Origin: Bacteroidales bacterium | GTDB taxonomy: Bacteria; Bacteroidota; Bacteroidia; Bacteroidales; F082 | Direction of reading: 5' to 3' | Assembly: GCA_028704385.1 (NCBI GenBank) | Contig: JAQVLA010000005.1 | Coordinates: forward strand, 115,447 to 179,446 | DNA length: 64,000 nt | In this document: piece after piece, positions 8,847-18,247 of the stretch | How the letters are laid out: each line of letters opens with the position of its first letter | Position numbering within the stretch: position 1 is the first letter of the stretch | The notes under the pieces: model-generated | Told to the model about the DNA's origin: nothing | The model's database searches: none | The model's input: the letters and a program-made list of their open reading frames with translations, nothing else | Translations under genes and position numbers: made by a program

Positions 8847-9831
8847 CCGGTAAAAATTGAAAATAATGATTGATCCCCATCGCAATCAGTAAACAATAAA
8901 GTAAAATAGTTCGGAACCGAAGTTTACTACTGAAACCCAGATCGTAAGCCAAATAAACAGTTAATGGAATCAACACCAATGCATGAAGCTGTGCCGGTTT
9001 CCAGAAAAAAAGTAACAATGTGGTTAAAAACAATACATTCGTCATACTGATCTTCTTACGTAAACCAAGATTACGTTCGCTTTCACCTGTCCAGACGAAG
9101 TTAACTGAAACAAAAATCATCAGGACTAAAAACGTAAAAACCAGCCAGTCTGTCAGACGAAACTGCTTAAAAAAGACGAATTCCGGAATTCCAATAGAAA
9201 ATTCAAACACCTGATAAAAAACAGCCAGCTCATCTGTTAAAAAAAACCAGCTCCAGGCAAAATATAAAGGAGTTATAAATCCTAAAAACGCAGCACCAAG
9301 GTTACGCCAGTCGAATTGCAGCGCAATCACCAATCCCATTAAATACCATATTATCAACACAAAAGCAGCAGGATAAAACAAACCAGCTAGTGCAATGAAC
9401 AAGCCGCCGTTGAAAACATAAAACACAGCATCCCGATGATCATATATTAAAAACAACATATGCAGCGCAGCCAAAACAAACAAAGCAGCTGGAACCATGG
9501 GGCTAAATCCAGTCATTTGGGGGACAAAGTTAAAAAGCAGCACCCAACTGAGTGCACCGGTAAATCCATTGCGTGCGATAAGTAGGTTTGAAGCCAGTAC
9601 CTCATTAAAGTAAAAAGAGAGCATCAACATCATCAGAAAGGAAATCAATACAGCCACAAACCCATATCCGTACAGCCAATCAGACATCAGTATAAACAAT
9701 AGTCCCGATCCATGCGGCATGACATCAAAGGTTGGGGGCATCAGAAAGGAAGGAAGCCACATGGCTAATGCTAACAGCAAAACTACAAGGTATTGCACAG
9801 CAAAGCTCGACCTAAAAAAACGGATTAACAT
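8824..9831 (-). CDS. Polytopic membrane protein, DUF6427
   Basis: 335 residues with about 10 hydrophobic segments, beginning 'MLIRFFRSSFAVQYLVVLLL'. This matches my recollection of DUF6427, a Bacteroidetes-specific inner-membrane family of unknown function, often found next to housekeeping genes such as purD or upp. It starts one base after the purD stop and overlaps rnhB at its other end, so it is almost certainly part of this operon. No catalytic motif is visible. Confidence 0.75.
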   Translation of the reverse strand: MLIRFFRSSFAVQYLVVLLLALAMWLPSFLMPPTFDVMPHGSGLLFILMSDWLYGYGFVAVLISFLMMLMLSFYFNEVLASNLLIARNGFTGALSWVLLFNFVPQMTGFSPMVPAALFVLAALHMLFLIYDHRDAVFYVFNGGLFIALAGLFYPAAFVLIIWYLMGLVIALQFDWRNLGAAFLGFITPLYFAWSWFFLTDELAVFYQVFEFSIGIPEFVFFKQFRLTDWLVFTFLVLMIFVSVNFVWTGESERNLGLRKKISMTNVLFLTTLLLFFWKPAQLHALVLIPLTVYLAYDLGFSSKLRFRTILLYCLLIAMGINHYFQFLPDGIKSFF

Positions 9832-9832
9832 A

Positions 9833-11122
9833 TTATTTTTTATACGACATCAGATCTTCGCCAATATCCTTGCGATATGCAGATGCCTTGAACTCCACCT
9901 TTTTTACATTTTTATACACTGTTTTTCGTGCGCTTTCAATAGAATAATCCAATGCAGTGAAAGCAAACACCCTCCCCCCGCTGGTTTTGACACCCGCTGT
10001 TTCTACATCAATGCTGGTACCTGCATGAAAAACAACACACTCCTTGGTGGCATCAAGGCCGGAAACCTTGAAGCCTTTTTTATAATTTCCGGGATAGCCG
10101 CCCGAAACCATCACAACAGTAACCGCATGTCTGTCGTCTGTTTCAAGTTCCTGTTCATTCAGATTTCCATCCCATACGGCTTTTAACAAGCTTAACATAT
10201 CCGACTGGATGCGCGGCAATATACATTCTGCCTCCGGATCGCCCAGGCGTACATTATATTCGATCACAAAAGGATCACCCTGAACATTCATTAAACCAAT
10301 AAATAAAAAGCCTTTGTATACAATGCCACGTTTTTTCAAACCTTCCATAGTTGGAACCACAATGCGTTGTTCCACTTTTTCCATGAAATGTTTATCGGCA
10401 AAAATAACAGGTGAAACAGCACCCATTCCTCCTGTGTTTGGCCCTGTATCTCCCTCACCGATTCTTTTGTAATCCTTTGCCGAAGGTAAAATCTTATAAT
10501 TCGTTCCATCAGTCAGCACAAAAACCGAAAGCTCAATCCCACTTAAAAATTGTTCGATCACCACTTTTTCAGACGCTTCACCAAATTTGCCTTTGAGCAT
10601 GGCTTTTAATTCTTTTTCTGCTTCTTCCAGGCTGTGAAGTATCAGAACACCTTTGCCGGCAGCCAATCCGTCGGCTTTTAAAACATAGGGTGCAGCCACA
10701 CTGCGCAGATAATCAATGCCCTCGGCTATATTATTTTGATTTACCTCAAATGCACCGGCTGTCGGGATGGCATTTTCGAGCATGAATTGCTTGGCAAAAG
10801 CTTTGCTACCTTCGAGTTGCGCAGCTGTTTTGCAGGGGCCAATGATAGCAATATCGTTTAATTTGTCATCTGCTTTAAAAAAATCCACTATCCCTTCCAC
10901 CAATGGTTGCTCAGGCCCAACAACAACCAATTTAATTTGTTCCTCAATACAAAGTTTGCGTAAACCTTCAAAATCATTGGTATCTAAAGGGATATTGGTT
11001 CCCACGGCCCTTGTGCCAGCATTTCCGGGGGCAAAAAACAAGTGTTCACACTGTTTGCTTTGACCTATTTTCCATCCTAGTGCATGTTCACGGCCACCAG
11101 CTCCAATAATCAAGACGTTCAT
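9833..11122 (-). CDS. purD: Phosphoribosylamine-glycine ligase (GARS)
   Basis: 429 residues, the normal length. It catalyses the ATP-dependent joining of 5-phosphoribosylamine and glycine, the second step of purine biosynthesis. The N-terminal 'MNVLIIGAGGREHALGWK' and 'FFAPGNAGT' are PurD signatures. The ATP-grasp part includes 'PYVLKADGLAAGKGV', 'DYKRIGEGDTGPNTGGMGA' and the metal-binding 'YNVRLGDPEAE'. The ATG overlaps the stop of the upstream glycosyltransferase (ATGA-type, 4 bases), so the two are translationally coupled. The pairing with a glycan gene is probably organisational. Confidence 0.97.
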   Translation of the reverse strand: MNVLIIGAGGREHALGWKIGQSKQCEHLFFAPGNAGTRAVGTNIPLDTNDFEGLRKLCIEEQIKLVVVGPEQPLVEGIVDFFKADDKLNDIAIIGPCKTAAQLEGSKAFAKQFMLENAIPTAGAFEVNQNNIAEGIDYLRSVAAPYVLKADGLAAGKGVLILHSLEEAEKELKAMLKGKFGEASEKVVIEQFLSGIELSVFVLTDGTNYKILPSAKDYKRIGEGDTGPNTGGMGAVSPVIFADKHFMEKVEQRIVVPTMEGLKKRGIVYKGFLFIGLMNVQGDPFVIEYNVRLGDPEAECILPRIQSDMLSLLKAVWDGNLNEQELETDDRHAVTVVMVSGGYPGNYKKGFKVSGLDATKECVVFHAGTSIDVETAGVKTSGGRVFAFTALDYSIESARKTVYKNVKKVEFKASAYRKDIGEDLMSYKK

Positions 11123-12273
11123 ATACTTTTATTAATTTTTGATTCCTTAATCGTTGCAAGCATACTTTGCCAGAGATTTTGCGCCGCCTGATCCCAACTA
11201 AAGAGCTTTGCACGTTCAAAACCTCTGGAGATTAATACATCTCTAAAGTCAGGTTTTTCAACCATCTGTTGCATGGCATTGGCAATGGCATTTTCATCAA
11301 ATGGATCAACCAGCAAAGCTGCATCACCAGCCACTTCGGGCATGGAAGTAACGTTTGATGTAATAACCGGAACACCACAGCGAAAAGCCTCCACAATTGG
11401 AATACCAAAACCCTCAAAATAAGATACATAGGTAATAGCCAGGGCAGAAGCTGTGACTTGATGCAGTTCATCAGAATTTAACCTGCCGCAAAAAATCACA
11501 CGCCCTTGATGCTCCATACCATCAAAGGCATTTTGGATGGGTTCGGTCCACCATTTTTTTTCACCAGCAATTAAAAGTCGGACAGATGAATCGGACTGAT
11601 TGCAAAAAATATCAAAGGCCTTAAAAAGTCGTGCCAGGTTTTTTCGGGGATGCAGCGATCCAACAAACAAAAAATAGGCATGCCCATTGGTGTATTTTGC
11701 CCTCACAACAGCTTGTTGTGCTTCATTAAGCGGGTTGAAGTGCTCATTTGCACCATTGTAAACCACATCAATTTTCTCCGGTGCTACACCATACTGTTCC
11801 ACAATATCCTGTTTGGAAAATTCAGAAACGGTGGCAACACGGCTTGCTTTTCGTGCAAACCTTGGAAAAAAATAACGATAATAACTTCTCATCAAAAAGG
11901 GCAAATCTTCCGGATAATGCTCAAAATTAAGATCGTGCATCACGGCTAGATCAGGAATCTTGCTTCCAAGACTCAGATAGCCATCCGGCGAGAGAAACAG
12001 ATCGGGTTTCAGTTTTTTAAGATAACGTCTCACTGACCAATCAAACCAAATGATAAATAAAAAAGGATGCCTGGCCGGTGGATGTAATACAACAGGTATA
12101 ACGTTTTTGGCAAACAAAAATGAAGGGTCAGGATGTCTGTCGAAAATAAAATAGAAAGTAGTCTCAGGCTGATCTTTCACAATACGGATCAGGTTTTCGT
12201 AGGTAAACCAACCGATACCTTCCAGTTTATTTTTTATCAGTAAACGCGTATTTACCGCAATACGAAGCCCCAT
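11119..12273 (-). CDS. Glycosyltransferase family 4
   Basis: 384 residues with the GT-B two-domain layout. The C-terminal domain has 'FLFVGSLHPRKNLARLFKAF' for nucleotide-sugar binding and the retaining-GT4 EX7E motif in 'YFEGFGIPIVEAFRCGVPVI', followed by 'TSNVTSMPEVAGDAALLVDP'. It transfers a sugar from an activated donor to a lipid- or glycan-linked acceptor at the cytoplasmic face of the inner membrane. It is divergent from the flippase/Wzz/ligase genes to the right, so a role in the same surface polysaccharide is plausible. The donor and linkage cannot be predicted. It is the first gene of the leftward purD operon. Confidence 0.9.
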   Translation of the reverse strand: MGLRIAVNTRLLIKNKLEGIGWFTYENLIRIVKDQPETTFYFIFDRHPDPSFLFAKNVIPVVLHPPARHPFLFIIWFDWSVRRYLKKLKPDLFLSPDGYLSLGSKIPDLAVMHDLNFEHYPEDLPFLMRSYYRYFFPRFARKASRVATVSEFSKQDIVEQYGVAPEKIDVVYNGANEHFNPLNEAQQAVVRAKYTNGHAYFLFVGSLHPRKNLARLFKAFDIFCNQSDSSVRLLIAGEKKWWTEPIQNAFDGMEHQGRVIFCGRLNSDELHQVTASALAITYVSYFEGFGIPIVEAFRCGVPVITSNVTSMPEVAGDAALLVDPFDENAIANAMQQMVEKPDFRDVLISRGFERAKLFSWDQAAQNLWQSMLATIKESKINKSI

Positions 12274-12479
12274 AACTGCATTTTTTCCTGTAAGGAGGTA
12301 TTAATTATCTGCGAACTTAGCCGCAAATATCAGAATTTTAAATGAAGGTGTGGGTAAAAAAAGATATTGTAGCAACTGAAGGGCTTTGGCCGTTATTTAT
12401 TTTGGTTTTCATTTTTTATCACCAACACCCTCAAGTGGAATACAAAGGTTGGTGATTTCATTCATTTTTATAGGATGCC

Positions 12480-12737
12480 CCCCCAAGAAGACGTATCCTG
12501 GATATTGATGCCAATATTGGTATCATGTCGATACGTCTTGGACGCAGAAATCCTGAAGCAGAATTTTTTGTATTTGAGACTATCCCACATAATATCATGG
12601 CATTAAAAAATGTGCCTGTACACAATAAGGCGAAAAATGTACAGTTGATCGAAAAAGCAAATGGCAATCGAAATAGAGAAGTAGAAATGGTGATGCCGGT
12701 GCTGGATGAGATGAAATGCAGCGGACTAGTCGTCTAG
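12480..12737 (+). pseudogene. Remnant of an FkbM-type methyltransferase
   Basis: An open stretch of about 85 codons reads 'RRILDIDANIGIMSIRLGRR', then 'NPEAEFFVFETIPHNIMALK' and a few more recognisable elements. This matches the SAM-binding core of FkbM methyltransferases (consensus 'vlDIGANIGyfsl...rnp.a.v.aFEP.p.n...L..N'). Key positions have decayed: the first glycine of DIGANIG is Asp, and FEP is FET. There is no complete N-terminal domain, and the frame stops after 'MKCSGLVV' without the rest of the fold. FkbM enzymes often O-methylate surface glycans, which suits the neighbouring polysaccharide genes. I judge it a dead gene fragment. Confidence 0.5.
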
Positions 12738-13093
12738 TTCATGAACCCTTCCCTCATTTTATATAGGGACATATCTATAAAACACATTACCCGGCTTGAA
12801 GATTGTGAAACATTATAAATGACGGTGCCAAAGTAGAAGCTTCAAACTAAATGCGGAAAACTTCGAATATTTTGTTTTGGGGAGAACCCCGCATACCATT
12901 AACAACTACAAAAACGTTACTTACACTGAGCTATGGGAAAACAATAACTTTAAAATATGTTTTAAACTGATGAAGGAACCTGATTATGAAGTAAAAGTAC
13001 TCCAAAATAAGATCTCACTGATTTTTATCCTGGCTGTACAAAACCCGGAACTTCTTTTTTGTACCTTAGCCCGTTCAATGCGGAAGTGATTTG
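12738..13093 (+). other. Degenerate sequence upstream of the flippase
   Basis: No intact gene. A 70-codon open stretch (12877-13089; 'YKNVTYTELWENNNFKICFK' within it) looks protein-like in composition but I do not recognise it. It may be a further decayed fragment of the FkbM gene or of a neighbour. A TACCTTAG at 13062-13069, one base off the -7 consensus, could serve the flippase gene, though its -33 region is poor. Confidence 0.3.
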
Positions 13094-14605
13094 ATGCAAA
13101 ACCGATTCGTTAAAAATCTAGCCTTACTGCTTTTCCTGAATCTGCTTATCAAGCCTTTCTGGATATTGGGTGTGGACAGAGCAGTCGCGAACATGGTAGG
13201 TGATACCATGTATGGATTCTATTTTTCGCTTTTCAACTTCTCATCGCTTTTTTATATTTTACTCGATCTGGGAATCACCAATTTCAACAACCGAAACATC
13301 GCCCAGAATAATCAGCTCCTGAACAAACATTTGGCTGGCATATCTGCACTTAAGATTTTGTTGGCTTTTGCCTACGGTTTGCTCATATTCCTGATTGGTT
13401 ATCTGATTGGCTATGACGGCACACAGCTCAAGCTGCTGGCCTGGGTAGGATTAAATCAGGTTTTGCTTTCGTTTGTGCTTTATCTCCGGTCAAATATTTC
13501 GGGCCTGCTCCTATTTAAAACAGATAGCCTGTTGTCTGTTTTCGATCGTTTGCTAATGATTGTGATCTGCAGTTTTTTGCTATGGTCAGGTTTATTTGCC
13601 GGACAGTTCAAAATAGAATGGTATGTGTACGCCCAAACCGCTGCTTATGCTGTAACGGTGTTGTTGGCAGCCATCATAGTTTTGAGGTACTCAGGAAAAA
13701 TAAAGCTAAGTTTCAACCTGCCGTTTTCGTTGATGATCCTCAAAAAAAGCATTCCATATGCCCTGCTCGTTTTGCTGATGAGTTTTTATAACCGGCTGGA
13801 GCCTGTTTTGCTTGAGCGTTTACTTGACGGGATTGAAGGAAAAATGCAAACCGGAATCTACAGTCGTGCCTTTCGACTGCTGGATGCCGGCAACAATATT
13901 TCATTGCTTTTCTCTGTTCTTCTACTACCCATGTTTGCGACCCTTATCAAGAAGAAAGAATCAGTTTTCTCACTGGTAAAACTCTCATTCAGCATCATCA
14001 TCAGCATGTCGGGCATTGCCGCCATCCTGTCTTTTTTCTACAGCGAAGAAATCATGCAACTGCTTTATGGCAGACAAATTGGTGAGACAGCAGCAGAATT
14101 TCAATGGCGCATCACACAGTCGGCCAGGGTGTTTCAGTTGCTGATGGGCAGTTTTGTAGCCGTTTCGATCACCTATATCTTTGGCACTTTACTCACGGCC
14201 AACGGCAACCTTAAACTACTCAACATTGTTGCTGCCAGCGGTGTGCTTGTTAATGTGAGCATCAATATGATTTTAATTCCGCAATGGCAGGCTTATGGCG
14301 CAGCATGGGCGAGTTTAAGCGTGCAGGCATTCACAGCAGTGCTACAACTTATTCTGGCTGTAAAAATCTTTAAGCTAAACTTTGGAAACGGATTCTGGCT
14401 CAGATTATGCACTTTTTTTGTTCTGGCAATTGGTGCCGGTTATCTAAGCGACCACCTTCCATTTCATTGGATGATCGATTTAATTCTCGTTGCTGCTTTT
14501 TGCGTAAGTGTGGCTTTTTTAAGCGGATTACTCCAGCTGAAAGCATTGTATACATTGCTCATTCCGGCTAAAAACAAAAACTACCAACATTTAAAAGATA
14601 AATAA
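13094..14605 (+). CDS. Polysaccharide flippase, Wzx-like (MOP superfamily)
   Basis: 503 residues with about 14 hydrophobic segments, the layout of MOP-superfamily exporters that flip undecaprenyl-linked repeat units across the inner membrane. The N-terminal 'NLALLLFLNLLIKPFWILGV' and following 'GVDRAVANMVGDTMYGFYF' are typical of the Bacteroidetes oligosaccharide flippases. The frame opens at a TTG (13091) immediately before ATG 13094, which is the better start. It heads the rightward polysaccharide group with two Wzz-like genes and a ligase. It is separated from them by a promoter, so the group may have two transcripts. Confidence 0.85.
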   Translation: MQNRFVKNLALLLFLNLLIKPFWILGVDRAVANMVGDTMYGFYFSLFNFSSLFYILLDLGITNFNNRNIAQNNQLLNKHLAGISALKILLAFAYGLLIFLIGYLIGYDGTQLKLLAWVGLNQVLLSFVLYLRSNISGLLLFKTDSLLSVFDRLLMIVICSFLLWSGLFAGQFKIEWYVYAQTAAYAVTVLLAAIIVLRYSGKIKLSFNLPFSLMILKKSIPYALLVLLMSFYNRLEPVLLERLLDGIEGKMQTGIYSRAFRLLDAGNNISLLFSVLLLPMFATLIKKKESVFSLVKLSFSIIISMSGIAAILSFFYSEEIMQLLYGRQIGETAAEFQWRITQSARVFQLLMGSFVAVSITYIFGTLLTANGNLKLLNIVAASGVLVNVSINMILIPQWQAYGAAWASLSVQAFTAVLQLILAVKIFKLNFGNGFWLRLCTFFVLAIGAGYLSDHLPFHWMIDLILVAAFCVSVAFLSGLLQLKALYTLLIPAKNKNYQHLKDK

Positions 14606-14608
14606 AAC

Positions 14609-14639
14609 ATTGTCGTAAGCATTAAAATTTCTATTTTTG
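14609..14639 (+). promoter_or_regulatory. Bacteroidetes promoter for the Wzz-like pair
   Basis: ATTG (14609-14612), 19 bases, TATTTTTG (14632-14639). Both boxes and spacing agree with the Bacteroidetes consensus, with one mismatch in the -33 box. It would start transcription near 14646, about 20 bases before the ATG at 14667. Confidence 0.65.
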
Positions 14640-14666
14640 ACGACCTTTTCAAAATAGTGAAAACTC

Positions 14667-15749
14667 ATGCACGAACCGATAAAAGGTGACCTTAATTCCT
14701 TTAGCCTGTTAAATTTGGTAATCCAAAACCGAAAAACAATTGGTATTATACTGGCTGTAGCAGCACTGCTTAGTTTTATTTTCACCTCTCCAACATTTAT
14801 CACACCTCTTTATAAATCTGTCACCATACTTTATCCCACATCCACCAATTCCATTTCAAAAGTATTGTTGAGTACCAACTTTCAGACCAACAAGGATCTT
14901 CTGGAATTTGGTGAAGATGAACAGACCGAACAGATGCTTCAGGTGTTAAATTCGAATAAAATACGCGATAAGATCATCGAAAAATATGATTTGATGCATC
15001 ATTATGGTATCAAAACGAACGAAAGATACCGTAATACCAAACTTTACGAGACCTATGAAAGCAGGATAAAATTTCGTCGGACGGAATACACCGCCGTAAA
15101 AATTACTGTTCTGGACGAAAGCCCTGCTATCGCAGCTAATATGGCCAATGATATTGCCGCCTTGTTTGATTCCACAATGAATGCCATGCGCAAAGAAGTC
15201 TCGAGCAAAGCGTTTAAAATCGTTGAGGCAGAATATTTCCAGCTCAGGAATGAAGTACAGCAGATGGAAGATTCGCTTAACAGCTTACGCCGACTTGGCA
15301 TTCACGACTACGAAAGCCAGGCCGAGATGATCAATCAGCAGCTTGCCATTGAGCTTGCCCGTAACAATCGCGCCGGCATCCAAGCACTGGAAGAAAAACT
15401 TGATATTCTGGCTAATTATGGTGGCTATTATGTTTCGATTAGGGATATGCTGGAATTCGAGCGCAAGCAATTATCGCAAATTAAAGCCAAGTATGAGGAA
15501 GCCAAGGTAGATGCCACACAAAATCTTCCGCATAAGTTTGTCGTAACTTCTGCCTATGAAGCTGAACGAAAGTCCTATCCCATCCGTTGGCTCATTGTGC
15601 TGATTACTGTTACAAGCACTTTTATGCTATTGCTTGTTGTTTTGGCTATATTACAACGCAATCCGGTACATCTCACTGAAAAAAAAAGCCTAAACAGAAC
15701 GAAACAAGCCGCTTCAGTGAAAACATCAGGACATTTAGAAAAGGTTTAA
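14667..15749 (+). CDS. Wzz-like chain-length determinant, first copy
   Basis: 360 residues: membrane helix near the N-terminus (about 25-46), a periplasmic coiled-coil body, and a second helix (about 305-328), the polysaccharide co-polymerase layout. The 'FITPLYKSVTILYPTSTN' stretch after helix 1 corresponds to the Wzz signature, and 'YPIRWLIVLITVTS' leads into helix 2. Its proposed role is setting the chain length of the glycan made by the neighbouring flippase and ligase. It has no cytoplasmic tyrosine-kinase domain. It is a diverged paralogue of the next gene, sharing 'FITPLYKS', 'EQMLQ' and the 'YP.RW.IV' motif. Confidence 0.75.
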   Translation: MHEPIKGDLNSFSLLNLVIQNRKTIGIILAVAALLSFIFTSPTFITPLYKSVTILYPTSTNSISKVLLSTNFQTNKDLLEFGEDEQTEQMLQVLNSNKIRDKIIEKYDLMHHYGIKTNERYRNTKLYETYESRIKFRRTEYTAVKITVLDESPAIAANMANDIAALFDSTMNAMRKEVSSKAFKIVEAEYFQLRNEVQQMEDSLNSLRRLGIHDYESQAEMINQQLAIELARNNRAGIQALEEKLDILANYGGYYVSIRDMLEFERKQLSQIKAKYEEAKVDATQNLPHKFVVTSAYEAERKSYPIRWLIVLITVTSTFMLLLVVLAILQRNPVHLTEKKSLNRTKQAASVKTSGHLEKV

Positions 15750-15778
15750 GAACTAAGAACAAGCAATATATCATCAAG

Positions 15779-16750
15779 ATGGACAATTACTTTAATAATA
15801 CCTCATTGGTTCGGCTCCTGTTAAAATGGAAATACCACTTGTCCGTGATTTTTGTGGCAGCTGTTATTCTTGGAGCGATCTTCAGCGGGCCGGCCTTTAT
15901 CACTCCTCTGTATAAATCCGAAGCCATTGCCTATCCGGCCAATATCAATGCCTATTCAGACGAAAGTGAAACAGAGCAAATGCTGCAGATCATACAATCG
16001 CAGGATATTGTTGATTCAGTAATCAACAAATTTAACCTGATGCAGCATTATGAAATAGATTCCGAATATCCGTATTGGCGAACCGCACTCATGCATGCCT
16101 ATCACGAAAATGTGAAAATCGGGAAAACCATGTATGAGGCTATTTCGATAATTGTTTATGACAAAGACCCGCAGATAGCTGCTGATATGGCAGAGGCCAT
16201 CCTTTACTATTACAATATGAAAATTGGTGACTTACATAGAAGCAAACGCCATGAAGTAATTCAGATGTACGAAAGACAACTTATTGCTAAAAGAGCATTG
16301 ATAGATTCTTTAAAAATATATCTTGAAGAACTTGGCACTACTTACGGATTGATTGACTACAGCATTCAATCACAGGAAATTATGCGTGGATACCTAAAAA
16401 CTTTTGATGGCAGCGATGCCAGAGCTGTAAATAATGCTGCAGTTAAAGAATTGAAAGAGAACATCGAAAAGCTTGGTGGAGAATTGCTTACAACAGTTGA
16501 GATGTTGCAGCATGAATCCCGCACTTACGTGGATATCAAAGTGGATTATGAACAAGAGATGCGTTTTTACAACTCAAACCTCACCTATTCAAACGTCATT
16601 TCGAAACCCTACCCTTCAGACAAAAAAGCCTATCCGGTGCGCTGGATTATTGTTGCAATGGCAGGGATAGGATCCTTGCTAATTGCTATACTGGTAATTT
16701 TTGCCATTGAAAACAAAAAAAAGCTGACTGATTATTCATCAGCTGCCTAA
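15779..16750 (+). CDS. Wzz-like chain-length determinant, second copy
   Basis: 323 residues with the same layout as the gene before it: helix at about 18-40, periplasmic coiled coil, helix at about 290-312. 'FITPLYKSEAIAYPANIN', 'ESETEQMLQIIQS' and 'KAYPVRWIIVAMAG' align with the first copy, so the two arose by duplication. It lies 29 bases after the first copy and 12 bases before the ligase gene. The two proteins may form mixed oligomers or set two modal chain lengths; the sequence does not tell which. No kinase domain is fused or adjacent. Confidence 0.72.
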   Translation: MDNYFNNTSLVRLLLKWKYHLSVIFVAAVILGAIFSGPAFITPLYKSEAIAYPANINAYSDESETEQMLQIIQSQDIVDSVINKFNLMQHYEIDSEYPYWRTALMHAYHENVKIGKTMYEAISIIVYDKDPQIAADMAEAILYYYNMKIGDLHRSKRHEVIQMYERQLIAKRALIDSLKIYLEELGTTYGLIDYSIQSQEIMRGYLKTFDGSDARAVNNAAVKELKENIEKLGGELLTTVEMLQHESRTYVDIKVDYEQEMRFYNSNLTYSNVISKPYPSDKKAYPVRWIIVAMAGIGSLLIAILVIFAIENKKKLTDYSSAA

Positions 16751-16762
16751 TTTCTGCCAGCT

Positions 16763-18223
16763 GTGACAGAACGAATTAAAATAGCATGGTTATACCTTAT
16801 TGCAGCAGCTTTTGTTGCAATCAATCTTTATCTGGTAGTTCAGAAAGATCTGTTTCTTGGATTTAGCCTGCCCATCGTTCTGGGAGTATTGATGTTATAT
16901 ATTTTTTCACTCGACAAGGTATTGCTGCTTATCACCTTGCTAACTCCATTATCCATCAATATTGAAGACATGGAAGCCGGACTTGCAATTTCCTTGCCGG
17001 TGGAGCCGATGCTTTTTGGTGTTTTAGTACTTTTTACAGCCAAATTTTTGTACGAACGTAATTATGATATGCGAATCGCACGGCATCCAATTGCCCTGGT
17101 GATCTATCTGATGTTTGGCTGGATGATTGTCACCACCTTCACTAGTGAAATCCCTCTGGTCTCAGTAAAATATATAGTTTCAAGGCTTTGGTTTATCGTT
17201 CCTTCCTTTTTTGTGGCAGCCCTGATATTCAAAAAGATAAAAAATATTCATTGGTTTATTTGGCTGTACAGCTTCAGTTTGCTCATTGTAATAGTTTATA
17301 CCATTTTTAATCATGCCAGCTATGGCTTTAGCGATAATTCGGCCCATTGGGTGATGTCGCCATTTTACAACGACCACACGGCTTATGGTGCTGCGCTGGC
17401 GATTTATTTTATTTTTATCACAGCCTATGTGTTTTATCCTGGTTTGAGCAAATGGACCAGATTTTGGGTGATCACAGTGGCTATGATATTAGCACTTGGT
17501 ACCGTGCTTTCGCTTAGCAGGGCTGCATGGATTAGTATAGCAGCTGCAGTGATGGTTTTAATTGCGGTTTTATTGCATATTAAATTCAGGTGGATTTTAG
17601 CTGCCTTTATTACTGTTGTTGTGGTATTCTTTTCCTTTCAGCATCAGATTATCGACATGCTCGAAAAGAACAAGCAGGATTCGTCTAACAACCTGGTAGA
17701 GCATGTGCGGTCAATCTCAAATATTTCATCCGATGCTTCCAATCTTGAGCGTATAAACCGCTGGCAGGCTGCAATAAGATTATTCCACGAAAGGCCATTC
17801 TTTGGCTGGGGACCCGGCACCTATCAGTTTGTTTATGCACCTTTTCAACGGTCGAAAGAAAAAACCATTATCAGCACCAATGCCGGTGATGCAGGTAATG
17901 CCCACAGCGAATACATCGGTCCGCTTTCGGAAATGGGAGTAATAGGGATGTTGCTGGTTTTTTTACTGGTGGGTGTGATGGTTTACAGGGGTTTAAAAAC
18001 CTATAAAAAAGCCCGTAACAAAGAATCGCGAATTCTTACACTTGCTGCAACCCTGGCACTGATCAGCTATTTTGTCCATGGCTTTTTGAATAACTTTCTG
18101 GATACGGATAAGCTGTCGATCCCCATATGGGGTTTGATGGCCATTATTGTCGTAATGGATATTTATTTTGCCGAACGCGACAAGATTGACGTGCCGCTCG
18201 AAAACGAAAAAACCGGAAAGTAA
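16763..18223 (+). CDS. O-antigen ligase / Wzy-like membrane protein
   Basis: 486 residues with about 11-12 hydrophobic segments and a large extracytoplasmic loop in the C-terminal half. 'GTVLSLSRAAWISIAAA' and 'NAHSEYIGPLSEMGVIGM' are hallmark stretches of the Wzy_C family, which includes WaaL ligases and Wzy polymerases; the two cannot be separated by sequence alone. It joins or polymerises undecaprenyl-linked glycan in the periplasm. The start is GTG, 12 bases after the second Wzz-like gene. The 3' end carries an inverted repeat that fits a terminator for the opposing lpxD gene. Confidence 0.85.
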   Translation: MTERIKIAWLYLIAAAFVAINLYLVVQKDLFLGFSLPIVLGVLMLYIFSLDKVLLLITLLTPLSINIEDMEAGLAISLPVEPMLFGVLVLFTAKFLYERNYDMRIARHPIALVIYLMFGWMIVTTFTSEIPLVSVKYIVSRLWFIVPSFFVAALIFKKIKNIHWFIWLYSFSLLIVIVYTIFNHASYGFSDNSAHWVMSPFYNDHTAYGAALAIYFIFITAYVFYPGLSKWTRFWVITVAMILALGTVLSLSRAAWISIAAAVMVLIAVLLHIKFRWILAAFITVVVVFFSFQHQIIDMLEKNKQDSSNNLVEHVRSISNISSDASNLERINRWQAAIRLFHERPFFGWGPGTYQFVYAPFQRSKEKTIISTNAGDAGNAHSEYIGPLSEMGVIGMLLVFLLVGVMVYRGLKTYKKARNKESRILTLAATLALISYFVHGFLNNFLDTDKLSIPIWGLMAIIVVMDIYFAERDKIDVPLENEKTGK

Positions 18224-18231
18224 TTCTCCGG
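18202..18231 (-). terminator. Possible terminator for lpxD inside the opposing gene
   Basis: On the minus strand CCGGA, a 9-base loop, TCCGG is followed by TTTTTTCGTTTT. The stem is only 5 bp, so the call is weak, but the T-rich run and position (17 bases past the lpxD stop) fit. It overlaps the last codons of the convergent ligase gene. Confidence 0.35.
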
Positions 18232-18247
18232 CCTTTCTAACATTGAC

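Noticed and set aside
12458..12667. 69-codon minus-strand frame across the FkbM remnant
   Set aside because: The plus-strand SAM-binding pattern explains the coding-like composition.
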